Of a stretch of 13,576 bases of DNA, positions 1 through 5,180 are shown piece by piece. The translations under genes and the position numbers were made by a program. The stretch comes from JAAFIP01 sp031390175 (GTDB lineage: Bacteria > Pseudomonadota > Gammaproteobacteria > Burkholderiales > Burkholderiaceae_C): contig JANMTF010000283.1 in assembly GCA_031390175.1 (NCBI GenBank), forward strand, positions 1 to 13,576. Direction: 5' to 3'. Under the pieces are notes generated by a model, which was not told the origin of the DNA, did not search any database, and was given only the letters and a program-made list of their open reading frames with translations. Every line of letters begins with the position of its first letter. Within the stretch, counting starts at the first letter, position 1.

Positions 1-686
1 TGCAGATTGCGTCCCAGGCCGCGCAGCTCTTGCAAGGCGCGCTCTGGCGTGGCAAAGCTCAGCACAATGCGCTCCATGTCCATCACCGGCTCGGCAAAAC
101 CGGCTTGCACCAGCATGTCGCCCCAGTCGTGCATGTCGGTATAGGTGTGGCTGCACGGCCCCAAGCCCAGCGTGTCATACAGCTGCTGCAGCTCGCGCAC
201 GGTGTCGGGCCCCAGACAGGAGAACATCAAGAACCCGTCTACAGCCAGCACGCGCTGCCACTGCTGTATCAGCGCCAGCGGGTCGGCCTGCGTGTGCAGC
301 AGCATGTTGGCCCATACCAGTTGCACTGCGCCATCCGCCGGGGCACCCGCTTGCACCTGCGGGCCACGCCAATGGCCAGGCTTCCACCAAGGCTGCGCTA
401 TATGTTTAATAGCTTCTCCCGCAATATTCTCCTTGGCTTGCACCATAAAACAGGCTGCATCGGGGTAGCGCGCGGCAATTTTCTGGTGGGTTTGCAGCCC
501 GCCCTGCACGGCCGCCCAGTGCGCCCAGGCCGTAGGCGCTTTTTTGATCCACTGCAAGCGCTCTTGCATGCGCGTGCCCACCTCTTCGTGCAGCCAGGGC
601 GCTTGCAGTGCGCCGCCCTGCTCGCTGCGCTGCGCCCACAGGGCGGCGGCGGCGGGGTCGATGGTGGGGGGACGGTGATCGGTCAT
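1..686 (-). CDS. BioC-like SAM-dependent methyltransferase (3' end outside window)
   Basis: 228 codons are visible from an ATG at 686; the C-terminus lies beyond base 1. The best family match is the BioC-type class I methyltransferases (malonyl-ACP O-methyltransferase, biotin synthesis). The post-motif segment WANMLLH (about residues 124-130) and the following VDGFLMFSCLGPDTVREL are typical of BioC. The usual Gly-rich SAM motif I (D-x-G-x-G-x-G) is not visible; where it should lie (about residues 53-64) the protein reads WAHWAAVQGGL. Cofactor binding and catalysis are therefore uncertain. Residues about 83-97 are encoded by interspersed repeat R1 (398-440). The gene is divergent from comF with 112 bp between the starts. 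A genuine biotin role cannot be shown from this window; it could be a degenerate paralogue. Confidence 0.8.
   Translation of the reverse strand, partial: MTDHRPPTIDPAAAALWAQRSEQGGALQAPWLHEEVGTRMQERLQWIKKAPTAWAHWAAVQGGLQTHQKIAARYPDAACFMVQAKENIAGEAIKHIAQPWWKPGHWRGPQVQAGAPADGAVQLVWANMLLHTQADPLALIQQWQRVLAVDGFLMFSCLGPDTVRELQQLYDTLGLGPCSHTYTDMHDWGDMLVQAGFAEPVMDMERIVLSFATPERALQELRGLGRNL
398..440 (+). repeat. Interspersed repeat copy R1, inside the methyltransferase gene
   Basis: Carries the family core: a TTTAATAGCTTCTCCCGCAA segment, then ATATTCT and a TTGGCTTG tail. The host gene is on the other strand and reads through it as ENIAGEAIKHIA. It aligns closely to R3 and R5 over the core. Confidence 0.7.
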
Positions 687-798
687 GCTGGTCGGGCTGC
701 TGCGCTGAAGGCTTAGATCGAGATGGTGAGTCTCAAAAATATTAGTACGTTGCTGCGAGTATATTGGCGTAGCCGTCCTAGCCCCTGAATCACCACGC

Positions 799-1548
799 AT
801 GTTGCCCAGCCTTCTCGCCCACGCCGCCCGCGCGCTGCCCAGCCAGTGCATGGTGTGCCGCGCTTGGGGGCGCGACCGGGTGTGCAGCGCTTGCACCAGC
901 CGCTTTGCCCGCCCAGTAGCGCGCTGCGCCACCTGCGCCCTGCCCTTGGCAGGCGATGCCGCGCAGTGTGGCGAATGCCTGCTGCACCCCAGCGCGCTGG
1001 ACGCTTGCATCGCCGTGGTGGACTACGGCTACCCCTGGGATGGCCTGTTGGCGCAGCTTAAATTCAATGGCCAGGGCCAAAGCGGCGGCGCGGGCCCCAA
1101 CGCATCAGTGGCCCGAGCAGTAGCCGACACCATGCGCCCGCTGGCCGCCGTGCAAACGGCCTTGCAACGCGCCGACTTCATCGTGCCCATCCCCCTGTCT
1201 GCCCAGCGGCTGCGCCAACGCGGCTTTAACCAGGCGCTCGAAATTGCCAAGCATGTGCTGGGCACCGGGGCCGTCGCCCGCGCCAAGCTGCGCCCCCACA
1301 TGCTGCTGCGTACCCGCGACACCGCGCCCCAAGTAGGCCTGCCCCGCGCCGAGCGCCTGCGCAATATGCGTCACGCTTTTGCAGTAGAGCCTGTGCTCGC
1401 CAGCCAAATCCAAGGTGCCCGCCTGGTGCTGGTAGACGACGTGACCACCACCACCGCCACGCTGTGCGCAGCGGCGCTGGCGCTGCGCGCGGCGGGGTCG
1501 GCGCATGTCACCGGGCTAGTTTTTGCGCGTACGCTGGCTTCTGATTGA
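799..1548 (+). CDS. comF: ComF family protein (phosphoribosyltransferase-like, DNA uptake)
   Basis: 249 aa, full length for the family. The N-terminus has four Cys pairs fitting zinc binding (C17/C20, C29/C32, C43/C46, C57/C60). The C-terminal half is a PRTase fold: PIPLS at about 130-134, RQRGFNQA at 139-146, and the PRPP loop LVLVDDVTTTTATL at about 209-222. ComF proteins are needed for competence and handling of imported single-stranded DNA in several bacteria; the enzymatic substrate is unknown. The start at 799 is the only ATG before the zinc-binding segment; no strong ribosome binding site precedes it (CCCTGAATCACCACGC). The C-terminal codons (ARTLASD, stop) and the DNA behind them recur in degraded form at 2618-2713. 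Confidence 0.92.
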   Translation: MLPSLLAHAARALPSQCMVCRAWGRDRVCSACTSRFARPVARCATCALPLAGDAAQCGECLLHPSALDACIAVVDYGYPWDGLLAQLKFNGQGQSGGAGPNASVARAVADTMRPLAAVQTALQRADFIVPIPLSAQRLRQRGFNQALEIAKHVLGTGAVARAKLRPHMLLRTRDTAPQVGLPRAERLRNMRHAFAVEPVLASQIQGARLVLVDDVTTTTATLCAAALALRAAGSAHVTGLVFARTLASD

Positions 1549-1566
1549 GGTTCGCTTACGTTTATA

Positions 1567-1615
1567 CACTACGTAATTCATAGCTGCTACCGCTATATTC
1601 TATTGGGCTACAGGC
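1567..1615 (+). repeat. Interspersed repeat copy R2, downstream of comF
   Basis: Intergenic copy. It has the CACTAC box, ATTCATAGCTGCTACCGCTA core, then TATTCTATTGGGCTACAGGC. The core can form a small hairpin, ATAGC-N7-GCTAT, shared with R6. Confidence 0.75.
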
Positions 1616-1665
1616 TTAAATGGCTTGAAGACGAAGCTCGCAGCGGGTTGGCTGGCGGCAGCTCG

Positions 1666-1813
1666 GGAACTTGTGCTGCAAAAATCCTACGAAAACACGC
1701 GAGCTACTTGGTAGCGATCTGGAGTTGGCCACCGCGCCTTTCTCCAGATTTTTCATCACAAGCACGCCGAACTACCGCTTAACTGGCGTTTTGTCGTTCC
1801 GTTGTGCGCTGAG
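1666..1813 (+). repeat. Block A: diverged ~147-bp repeat, inverted partner of block B
   Basis: Aligns over nearly its whole length to the minus strand of 2907-3051. Shared landmarks in order are AACACGCGAGC, CCGCGCCT-TCTCCAG, CACCGCTT or TACCGCTT, CTGGC and TCGTTC. By eye about two thirds of positions agree. In the matching frame both read a Y-E-N-T-R-A segment, but block A has an in-frame TAG soon after. It may be a decayed gene fragment or a non-coding element. Confidence 0.65.
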
Positions 1814-1935
1814 GTTTCCCATTTTCGTATCAAGCTTTAGACAAACCTCAACGCTGGACATGATCGCTAAACCATAGGCAGGCGAGGCTCGCCGAGAGTA
1901 CCACCCTGTCGATTGACTGTTTAGGCATCAGGCCT

Positions 1936-2418
1936 CTACACCTTCAACTCGAACCGCTCAAACACTTGTGCACCCAGCACCTTTTGGCTATGGCGCCTGA
2001 AACCAAAACTCTCGTAAACGGCGCGCAATTTCGGCCGCCCGGCCATGCAGTCCAAGCGTAAAAAGCGCAGCCCCTTCTCTCGCGTCAGTGTGACTGCATG
2101 GTCCAGGAGTAGGTGGGCAAGCCCCTGCCCTTGGGTCTTTGGGAGAATCGCAAGCTTGTGGAGGTAGGCAGAGGTTCCCTCTGGGATCTCGGGCCAGAAC
2201 GCACGATCCTGTAGTTCGAGCCGAAACACTCCCACGGCCTCGTTGTGATGGAAGCCAACGTGATACAGGCCCGCTCGAACGTGCAGAGAAACGCCTTCTT
2301 CACTCACGTCCGCAGAGGACCACAGCTCTTGCCCTCTTTCACGCAGGTTCGCCGCAGCAGCAGACAGCACAGCCGTAACGATCGCAGCATCATCGGGTTG
2401 GGCCAATCGAACTTGCAT
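1936..2418 (-). CDS. GNAT family N-acetyltransferase
   Basis: 160 aa, a complete single GNAT domain. Acetyl-CoA motif A is LHKLAILPKTQGQGLAHLLL (residues 86-105) with the pyrophosphate loop QGQGLA at 96-101. Motif B is near the C-terminus (AVYESFGF, about 133-140). The start at 2418 gives a complete beta1-alpha1 region. An AGG triplet lies about 10 nt upstream, a modest ribosome binding site. The substrate cannot be told from sequence; small-molecule or amino-acid acetylation is possible. It stands alone, with no operon partner, inside a repeat-rich lower-GC stretch flanked by inverted blocks A and B. That suggests acquisition or local rearrangement. Confidence 0.88.
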   Translation of the reverse strand: MQVRLAQPDDAAIVTAVLSAAAANLRERGQELWSSADVSEEGVSLHVRAGLYHVGFHHNEAVGVFRLELQDRAFWPEIPEGTSAYLHKLAILPKTQGQGLAHLLLDHAVTLTREKGLRFLRLDCMAGRPKLRAVYESFGFRRHSQKVLGAQVFERFELKV

Positions 2419-2561
2419 TTTTGGTACCTAACAAATAGCGTTTATCTGTCGCTTGGTGAAGCTGAAATACATCAAGAGCGCCTTGCAGGACAAGTAAACG
2501 TGTTGGACTGAACCACACGAGGTGGCTGCGGTTAAGCGGTATGAAATTTTAAAACCGCGAC

Positions 2562-2585
2562 TGACGCAAATTGTGACGCACATTG
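2562..2585. repeat. Two tandem 12-bp repeats upstream of the GNAT gene
   Basis: TGACGCAAATTG is followed directly by TGACGCACATTG, 11 of 12 identical. They lie about 145-165 bp upstream of the GNAT start and next to the GCGGT/ACCGC near-palindrome. A regulator site is possible but unproven. Confidence 0.5.
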
Positions 2586-2604
2586 GGCTGCTTTGAGCCA
2601 CCAA

Positions 2605-2646
2605 TTTTTCTATGTTGGCATTGCGCGCATGCTGGCGTCTAGCTGA
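2605..2646 (+). pseudogene. Remnant of a comF 3' end
   Basis: In frame this reads FFYVGIARMLASS and stop, matching the ComF C-terminus LVFARTLASD and stop. At DNA level TTGCGCG...GCTGGC.TCT...TGAGGTTCG matches the true comF end at 26 of 32 positions. The similarity continues through the spacer (CACTAC, ATTCATAGCT) into R3, as comF does into R2. Upstream of about 2605 the match is lost. An alternative is that this tail belongs to a longer form of the repeat. Confidence 0.5.
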
Positions 2647-2663
2647 GGTTCGAAGTGCTTAAT

Positions 2664-2713
2664 CACTACATTATTCATAGCTTCTCCCGCAAGATTTCAT
2701 TGGCCTGCAGCCC
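2664..2713 (+). repeat. Interspersed repeat copy R3
   Basis: Intergenic copy: CACTAC, then ATTCATAGCTTCTCCCGCAA, then TTTCATTGGCCTGCAGCCC. Its tail (CGATAAGCATCTCAAAAA) is inversely repeated behind R4. Confidence 0.75.
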
Positions 2714-2840
2714 GATAAGCATCTCAAAAACGGCCCCGAAACTGGCATATTCGCGGTTTTCAGCCGATTTTCCGGCGCTGAGAGCATCGCAAACGCTTCC
2801 AAGCGGCGATTTTGAGCGATTTTTTAAGATATTAATCGAT

Positions 2841-2891
2841 CTGCAGCCCAATAGAATATCGTGGGAGCAGCTACGTAATACATAGCGAGTG
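2841..2891 (-). repeat. Interspersed repeat copy R4 (inverted relative to R3)
   Basis: On the minus strand it reads a TATTACGTAGCTGCTCCCAC core and ATATTCTATTGGGCTGCAG tail, nearly the same tail as R2. With R3 and the adjoining tails it forms a fold-back about 230 bp long. Confidence 0.7.
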
Positions 2892-2906
2892 TTTTCCCGT
2901 TGGGGG

Positions 2907-3051
2907 CCAGCCGCACCTGAACGAGCCACTGCCAGCAAGCGGTGATGGAGTGTGTTTGAGATGCAAAAACTGGAGAGAGGCGCGGGGATCAACTGACGAA
3001 TGGTACCGATCTGCTCGCGTGTTCTCGTAAGTTTTTGACAGCGCAAATTCC
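2907..3051 (-). repeat. Block B: diverged ~147-bp repeat, inverted partner of block A
   Basis: Minus-strand counterpart of block A (see 1666-1813). In the matching frame it reads KTYENTRADRYHSSVDPRAS without the stop seen in A, so B may be the less decayed copy. No start codon, ribosome binding site or known domain supports it as a gene. R4 follows directly. Confidence 0.6.
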
Positions 3052-3080
3052 TCCATCGCCGCAACGTGACCAAGGTAGAA

Positions 3081-3110
3081 CAGAACTCTTCTGTACCTCT
3101 GCACACAGAG
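3081..3110 (-). terminator. Weak hairpin pair downstream of DUF455
   Basis: Two small perfect stems lie 17-46 bp after the DUF455 stop: CTCTG-CACA-CAGAG (3097-3110) and CAGAA-CTC-TTCTG (3081-3093). The second is followed on the minus strand by TTCTAC, not a real T-tract. Termination is only a guess. Confidence 0.3.
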
Positions 3111-3126
3111 CCAAAGCATGCACCGC

Positions 3127-3990
3127 TTAAACCTCGATAACGCCAAGCAGCTCCCGCATTTCCGCATCGCTAAACCCCGCCGCGCGCCGCGCCGCCTCGT
3201 TAAACGGTGGCCTTAGCTGGGGTGCGTCGTACTGCTGCATCAGCGCCTTGAAATGCGCTACCGGCTCGATGCCATCACGCTCGCACAGCCAGCGGTACCA
3301 GTGGTTGCCTATGGCCACATGGCCTACTTCGTCGCGCAGGATGATGTCCAAAATTGCCACGACCTTCAGCGCATCTGCGCTGCCTACTTTGCGCAGCTTG
3401 GCTTGCATGGGCGGGGTGGCGTCCAGGCCGCGCGCCTCCAAGGTGCGGGGCACCAGGGCCATGCGGGCGGTGATGTGGTGTTTGGTTTTCTCGGTCATGT
3501 CCCACAGGCCGGTGTGGGCGGGGTAGTGGCCGTAGTCGCAGCCCATGGCTTGCAGCTGCGCCCAGAGTAACGAGAAGTGCTGCGCCTCCTCGGCCGCCAC
3601 GCGAACCCAGTCCAGGTAGTACTGGCGCGGCATGTCTGCAAAACGCCAGGCGGCATCCAAGGCCAGATTGATCGCGTTGAACTCGATATGGCAGACCGCG
3701 TGCACCAAGGCGGCCAGGCCGTCGGGGGTGTAGGGGGAGCGTTTGGGCACGTTCAAATGCGCCGTTAGCACTGGTTTATCGGGGCGGCCGGGAATTTTTG
3801 CAGTCTCTGCCAGATCGCTAGTTGCTATGCTTAGGATAGCTGTTCTCGCATGTAAATTAAGGGCTAATGCCACTTTCCCTTGTGGATTTGGCTCTTGCAG
3901 GGCCGTTAAGGCCAAACTGCGCAGCTCGGTGATTTGCGCGGCGGGTGGTGAGTTGTTATAATTAATGTTATAACTTTTGGAGTTGGTCAT
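3127..3990 (-). CDS. DUF455 family ferritin-like protein
   Basis: 287 aa from the ATG at 3990. DUF455 proteins have a ferritin-like four-helix fold with carboxylate/His ligands, related to the MiaE-type diiron group; the function is unknown. Visible ligand-like motifs are HIEF (E103), EEAQH (E135/H138) and RDEVGH (E221/H224), spaced as expected for a diiron site. The start is doubtful. Similarity to the family begins only near ELRSLAL (about residue 22). The first 20 residues are encoded by the neighbouring operator palindrome, and the ATG overlaps the divergent antitoxin ATG. A frame start at 4074 would run into the antitoxin gene. A TTG at 3915 is an alternative. Repeat R7 encodes about residues 40-57. 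Confidence 0.85.
   Translation of the reverse strand: MTNSKSYNINYNNSPPAAQITELRSLALTALQEPNPQGKVALALNLHARTAILSIATSDLAETAKIPGRPDKPVLTAHLNVPKRSPYTPDGLAALVHAVCHIEFNAINLALDAAWRFADMPRQYYLDWVRVAAEEAQHFSLLWAQLQAMGCDYGHYPAHTGLWDMTEKTKHHITARMALVPRTLEARGLDATPPMQAKLRKVGSADALKVVAILDIILRDEVGHVAIGNHWYRWLCERDGIEPVAHFKALMQQYDAPQLRPPFNEAARRAAGFSDAEMRELLGVIEV
3822..3871 (+). repeat. Interspersed repeat copy R7, inside the DUF455 gene
   Basis: The most diverged copy. TTGCTATGCTTAGGATAGCT is followed by GTTCTCGCATGTAAATTAAG and GGCTAATGCC, keeping the CTAT, ATAGCT, CGCA and GGGCTA..GCC landmarks. The minus-strand gene reads through it as LHARTAILSIA. Confidence 0.55.
3934..3962 (+). promoter_or_regulatory. Promoter of the AbrB/Doc toxin-antitoxin operon
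   Basis: A perfect -10 TATAAT (3957-3962) lies 17 bp after TTGCGC (3934-3939), a partial -35. Transcription would start near 3969, about 20 nt before the antitoxin ATG. Confidence 0.65.
3955..3974. promoter_or_regulatory. Palindromic operator overlapping the TA promoter
   Basis: GTTATAA-TTAATG-TTATAAC is a perfect inverted repeat with 7-bp arms, covering the -10 and the predicted start point. This is where autoregulated antitoxins usually bind. On the other strand it encodes SYNINYN of the DUF455 N-terminus. Confidence 0.65.
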
Positions 3991-4213
3991 GCATGCACTC
4001 AAAATCACCCAAATCGGCAATTCGCTGGGCGTCATTTTGCCTAAAGAAGTCTTGGCGCGGCTGAAAGTGACCAAAGGCGATCAAATATTTATGACGGATG
4101 CGCCGGACGGGATGCGGGTGAGCCACAGCGACCCTGTGTTTGCCCAGCAGATGGAAGCTGCGCGCGAGTTGATGAAAACGCGCCGCCATGTGCTGCGTGA
4201 ACTGGCTAAATAA
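3989..4213 (+). CDS. AbrB/MazE-type antitoxin of a Doc toxin
   Basis: 74 aa. The N-terminal half is a SpoVT-AbrB swapped-hairpin DNA-binding domain: KITQIGNSLGVILPKEVLARL (residues 5-25), then VTKGDQIF. The C-terminal segment (about 45-74: FAQQMEAARELMKTRRHVLR) is amphipathic and helical, the part expected to wrap the toxin. The start at 3989 is chosen because TTTGGAG sits 6 nt upstream; a TTG at 3977 would overlap that site. The toxin gene follows after 13 bp. The palindrome in the promoter (3955-3974) fits autorepression by this protein alone or with toxin. Confidence 0.9.
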   Translation: MHALKITQIGNSLGVILPKEVLARLKVTKGDQIFMTDAPDGMRVSHSDPVFAQQMEAARELMKTRRHVLRELAK

Positions 4214-4226
4214 GGCGGGCTCATTT

Positions 4227-4625
4227 ATGACGGATTGGGTCTGGTTAGACGGCAATGTATTGCTCGCTGTGCACGACGAACAGCTGGCAGAGCATGGTGG
4301 TCAAGCAGGCGTGCGCGACATTACTTTATTTGAGTCGGCATTGGCGCGCGCGCAGCAGTTGGCTGCGTACGGCGAACCTACCGTAGCGGCCTTGGCTGCA
4401 TCCTACGGGTACGGCATATCGCGCAACCACCCGTTTTTGGACGGTAACAAACGCACCGCCTTTGTCGCGGTGGAGTTGTTTTTGGTGCTCAACGGGTACC
4501 GGCTGGCCGCCAATGATGTAGATTGCGTGATCACGATGCTGGATGTTGCCGCCGGGAACATCACCGAGAGCGATTTTTCCGCATGGATTGGCAAGTATGT
4601 CGTGCCACTCAACGACGAACAATAA
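4227..4625 (+). CDS. doc: Death-on-curing (Doc) family toxin, Fic fold
   Basis: 132 aa, normal for Doc (about 125-135). The Fic motif is complete: NHPFLDGNKRTA at residues 67-78, with catalytic H68 and the phosphate-binding G-N-K-R at 73-76. Phage P1 Doc inactivates EF-Tu by phosphorylation, using the Fic fold in reverse; the same target is inferred here. ATG 4227 is preferred over an upstream in-frame ATG at 4188, which lies inside the antitoxin gene. A purine-rich AAGGCGGG lies about 8 nt ahead. All key residues are intact, so the toxin is probably active and held by its antitoxin. The gene starts 13 bp after the antitoxin and ends 16 bp before the carbonic-anhydrase-like gene. Confidence 0.92.
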   Translation: MTDWVWLDGNVLLAVHDEQLAEHGGQAGVRDITLFESALARAQQLAAYGEPTVAALAASYGYGISRNHPFLDGNKRTAFVAVELFLVLNGYRLAANDVDCVITMLDVAAGNITESDFSAWIGKYVVPLNDEQ

Positions 4626-4641
4626 TATAAGGAAATTGACC

Positions 4642-5166
4642 ATGGCAATTTATGAACTAGACGGCATTCAACCCACTCTGGGCCAAGGCGCTTGGGTGGC
4701 CGACAGCGCCACTGTGATCGGCAATGTAGTGTTGGAGGAAGGTGCCAACGTGTGGTTTGGCGCGATACTGCGCGGCGACAACGAGGTGATGCGGATTGGC
4801 AAAAACTCCAACATACAAGACGGCTGCGTGCTGCACTCGGACGCTGGCGTACCGCTGACGTTGGGTGAAGGTGTGTCGGTAGGCCACCAGGTGATGCTGC
4901 ATGGCTGCACCATTGGTGATGGCTCGCTGATCGGCATCCAGGCCGTGGTGCTGAACCACGCCAAAATTGGCAAAAACTCCATTGTGGGCGCAGGCAGCGT
5001 GGTAACAGAAGGCAAAGAGTTCCCGGACAACTCGCTCATCATCGGCTCGCCTGCTAAAGTGGTGCGCACCCTGGACGAGGCGCAGGTGAAAAAGATCAAC
5101 GCCATTGCGCAGCACTATGTAGACAACGCCAAGCGCTATGCCAAAGGCATGAAAAAAATTGCTTAA
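4642..5166 (+). CDS. Gamma-class carbonic-anhydrase-like protein (YrdA/PaaY type)
   Basis: 174 aa left-handed beta-helix protein built of hexapeptide repeats (V-I-G-N-V, V-W-F-G-A, I-G-K-N-S, I-G-D-G-S, V-G-A-G-S). The three metal-binding His of gamma carbonic anhydrases are present: H65 (VLHSD), H82 and H87 (GHQVMLHG). Members bind Zn or Fe and form trimers; many bacterial YrdA-type proteins show weak or no measured carbonic anhydrase activity, so the reaction is uncertain. The start at 4642 has AAGGA about 8 nt upstream. The gene lies 16 bp behind doc and 14 bp before hslO, so the four plus-strand genes could share a transcript. Confidence 0.9.
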   Translation: MAIYELDGIQPTLGQGAWVADSATVIGNVVLEEGANVWFGAILRGDNEVMRIGKNSNIQDGCVLHSDAGVPLTLGEGVSVGHQVMLHGCTIGDGSLIGIQAVVLNHAKIGKNSIVGAGSVVTEGKEFPDNSLIIGSPAKVVRTLDEAQVKKINAIAQHYVDNAKRYAKGMKKIA

Positions 5167-5180
5167 AGAAGATTTCTTGA

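Larger units (their letters stand above)
1549..1935. other. Gene-poor spacer with repeat R2 and block A
   Basis: I see no convincing gene here. It holds repeat R2 (1567-1615), block A (1666-1813) and a short perfect inverted repeat GGCGAG-G-CTCGCC (about 1883-1895) with no T-tract. A 68-codon open frame at 1671-1877 starts within block A and shows no family features. Confidence 0.7.
2419..3126. other. Gene-poor spacer with comF remnant, R3/R4 fold-back and block B
   Basis: 708 bp with no gene I can support. Contents from left to right: a near-palindrome GCGGT...ACCGC (2536-2558), a 12-bp tandem repeat (2562-2585), a comF 3' remnant (2605-2646), R3 (2664-2713), an imperfect fold-back to R4 (2841-2891), block B (2907-3051) and two small hairpins (3081-3110). 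Open frames at 2675-3106 and 2871-3167 on the minus strand simply cross these repeats. Confidence 0.7.

Noticed and set aside
30..716. 228-codon plus-strand open frame at the left end
   Set aside because: Antisense to the methyltransferase, whose BioC-like motifs are clear. The real frame has no stop because it runs off the window.
1671..1877. 68-codon plus-strand open frame downstream of comF
   Set aside because: It lies in block A in a frame different from the one conserved with block B, with no ribosome binding site.
2426..2537. Integron attC-like site: GCTTAAC ... GTTAGGT about 112 bp apart, with GTTAGGT just before the GNAT ATG
   Set aside because: The core boxes match RYYYAAC and GTTRRRY, but pairing needs wobbles, the inner L boxes are not complementary, and the interior is not palindromic. 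Such 7-mers are frequent by chance.
1773..2541. Inverted 11-bp match TACCGCTTAAC (1773-1783) and GTTAAGCGGTA (2531-2541) around the GNAT gene
   Set aside because: An 11-bp match is expected about once by chance in a region of this size, and there is no extended similarity around it.
2675..3106. 143-codon minus-strand open frame through R3, R4 and block B
   Set aside because: It only crosses repeats, shows no family features, and repeats translate to similar peptides in several frames.
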